DNA of 5,236 nucleotides from Halobacteriales archaeon. GTDB taxonomy: Archaea; Thermoplasmatota; SW-10-69-26; JACQPN01; JAIVGT01. Shown one piece after another: positions 4,785 through 5,236 of the stretch; the stretch's first letter is position 1, and each line of letters opens with the position of its first letter. Below the pieces are notes generated by a model. The model was not told the DNA's origin and did no database searches. It was given only the letters and a program-made list of their open reading frames with translations. Both the position numbers and the translations under genes were made by a program. The stretch lies in the NCBI GenBank assembly GCA_020201485.1, contig JAIVGT010000278.1, positions 1-5,236 of the forward strand. The letters run 5' to 3'.

Positions 4785-5236
4785 TTGTGGCGTGAAGTTA
4801 CAGCAGCACTCGTCCTAGTAACGGTCTATGCGCCGGTCGTCGCCGCAGATGATGCTTTCGTTTTTAACATCACCCTCACTGTTGATAATTGGGACAACGT
4901 AAGATACGGTTCGTCTGAGGACAACCAGCCAATCAAATTCGCACACGTTGAACTGCGGGACGGAAACGGACAAGTGTTGTCTGAAGGTCGAACAGCCACA
5001 GACGGCCGCATCACGTTGAGCTGCAATTGTATAATTGCAACCGGTCTAATCGTTCGAACATACTCTGACTATCTCCCGGAACACGCGATTCATTTTGTAA
5101 ATGTCACTACTGAGGCCGGCGCCGTTCATTCATTTGATTTTGCCATTCCTAACCTCCTCACTTCAGGAACGTACTCATATGACGTCAAACCGCAATCCGC
5201 AGTTGACGCGGCACCATTCTATATCCTGGTTCAGGC
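4785..5236 (+). CDS. Exported protein with a carboxypeptidase-regulatory-like beta-sandwich (3' end missing)
   Basis: The frame from TTG 4785 is open for 150 codons and still open at the window end, so the gene is truncated by the edge. Residues 1-21 form a clear Sec signal: MWRE, a hydrophobic core and VAA before DD. Residues 48-79 carry the pattern of carboxypeptidase-regulatory/transthyretin-like domains: IKFAHVELRDGNG, then a strand, then TATDGRITL. A CxC (80/82) follows, and residues 88-122 look like further beta strands. The last visible residues (AAPFYILVQ, 142-150) may open a new domain. About half of the first 45 codons end in G or C, against nearly all in the neighbouring genes, which suggests transfer from a lower-GC source. 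It is divergent from btpA. The molecular role is unknown; adhesin, secreted hydrolase and structural surface protein all remain possible. Confidence 0.82.
   Translation, partial: MWREVTAALVLVTVYAPVVAADDAFVFNITLTVDNWDNVRYGSSEDNQPIKFAHVELRDGNGQVLSEGRTATDGRITLSCNCIIATGLIVRTYSDYLPEHAIHFVNVTTEAGAVHSFDFAIPNLLTSGTYSYDVKPQSAVDAAPFYILVQ

Noticed and set aside
4762..4818. A 19-codon ATG frame (MCGRRAKSCG...) overlapping the start of the AT-rich gene in another frame
   Set aside because: It has no ribosome binding site and no recognisable leader-peptide feature. It probably arises by chance, although an upstream-frame effect cannot be excluded.
4826..5026. A 66-codon - strand frame at the right end
   Set aside because: The opposite strand has a signal peptide, a strong ribosome binding site and a domain pattern; this frame has none.
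1..5236. tRNA, rRNA, CRISPR array, insertion sequence or attachment site
   Set aside because: I found no cloverleaf, regularly spaced repeats, transposase motif or terminal inverted repeats by eye. The only long repeats are those between the paralogs.

Overview
The window is mostly high-GC DNA: two sampled 60-base lines have 43 and 45 G or C. It holds five protein genes, of which the first and last run off the window edges. I see no RNA gene, insertion sequence or CRISPR array. The best guess for the host is a high-GC archaeon, possibly of the Thermoplasmatota. The reasons are the PGF-CTERM-like tails on two secreted proteins (a Pro-Gly motif, one hydrophobic span and a terminal Arg cluster), the BtpA-family gene (common in archaea), and the use of TTG starts behind good Shine-Dalgarno sites. 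This is inference; a bacterium is not excluded.

Left half (1-2917, + strand): two tandem paralogous genes for secreted, C-terminally anchored surface proteins of unknown function. The first has lost its 5' end to the window edge; the remainder of its signal peptide is still readable from base 2. The second begins 6 nt after the first one stops. Both share three cysteine pairs, many conserved histidines and a C-terminal half with 17 differences in 141 residues. Part of the DNA is almost identical between the copies (blocks of 83 and 107 bp), while the loops between the first two cysteine pairs differ in length.

Middle (2958-4647): a ten-helix EamA/DMT-family transporter on the + strand, 40 nt after the second paralog, converges with a BtpA-family TIM-barrel gene on the - strand. 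Only one base separates their stop codons, and a 15-bp perfect palindrome sits at the junction.

Right end (4648-5236): a 137-bp divergent intergenic region, then a gene starting at TTG 4785 that is still open at the window end. It encodes another exported protein: a signal peptide followed by a carboxypeptidase-regulatory-like beta-sandwich. Its base composition is very different from the rest (sampled lines have 25 and 27 G or C of 60), which suggests horizontal acquisition or the edge of an island. It shares a short strand-turn motif with the tandem paralogs.

The theme is cell-surface protein export beside one membrane transporter and one cytoplasmic enzyme-like protein. No complete new system can be demonstrated. 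The least ordinary items are the paralog pair and the compositionally foreign secreted gene.
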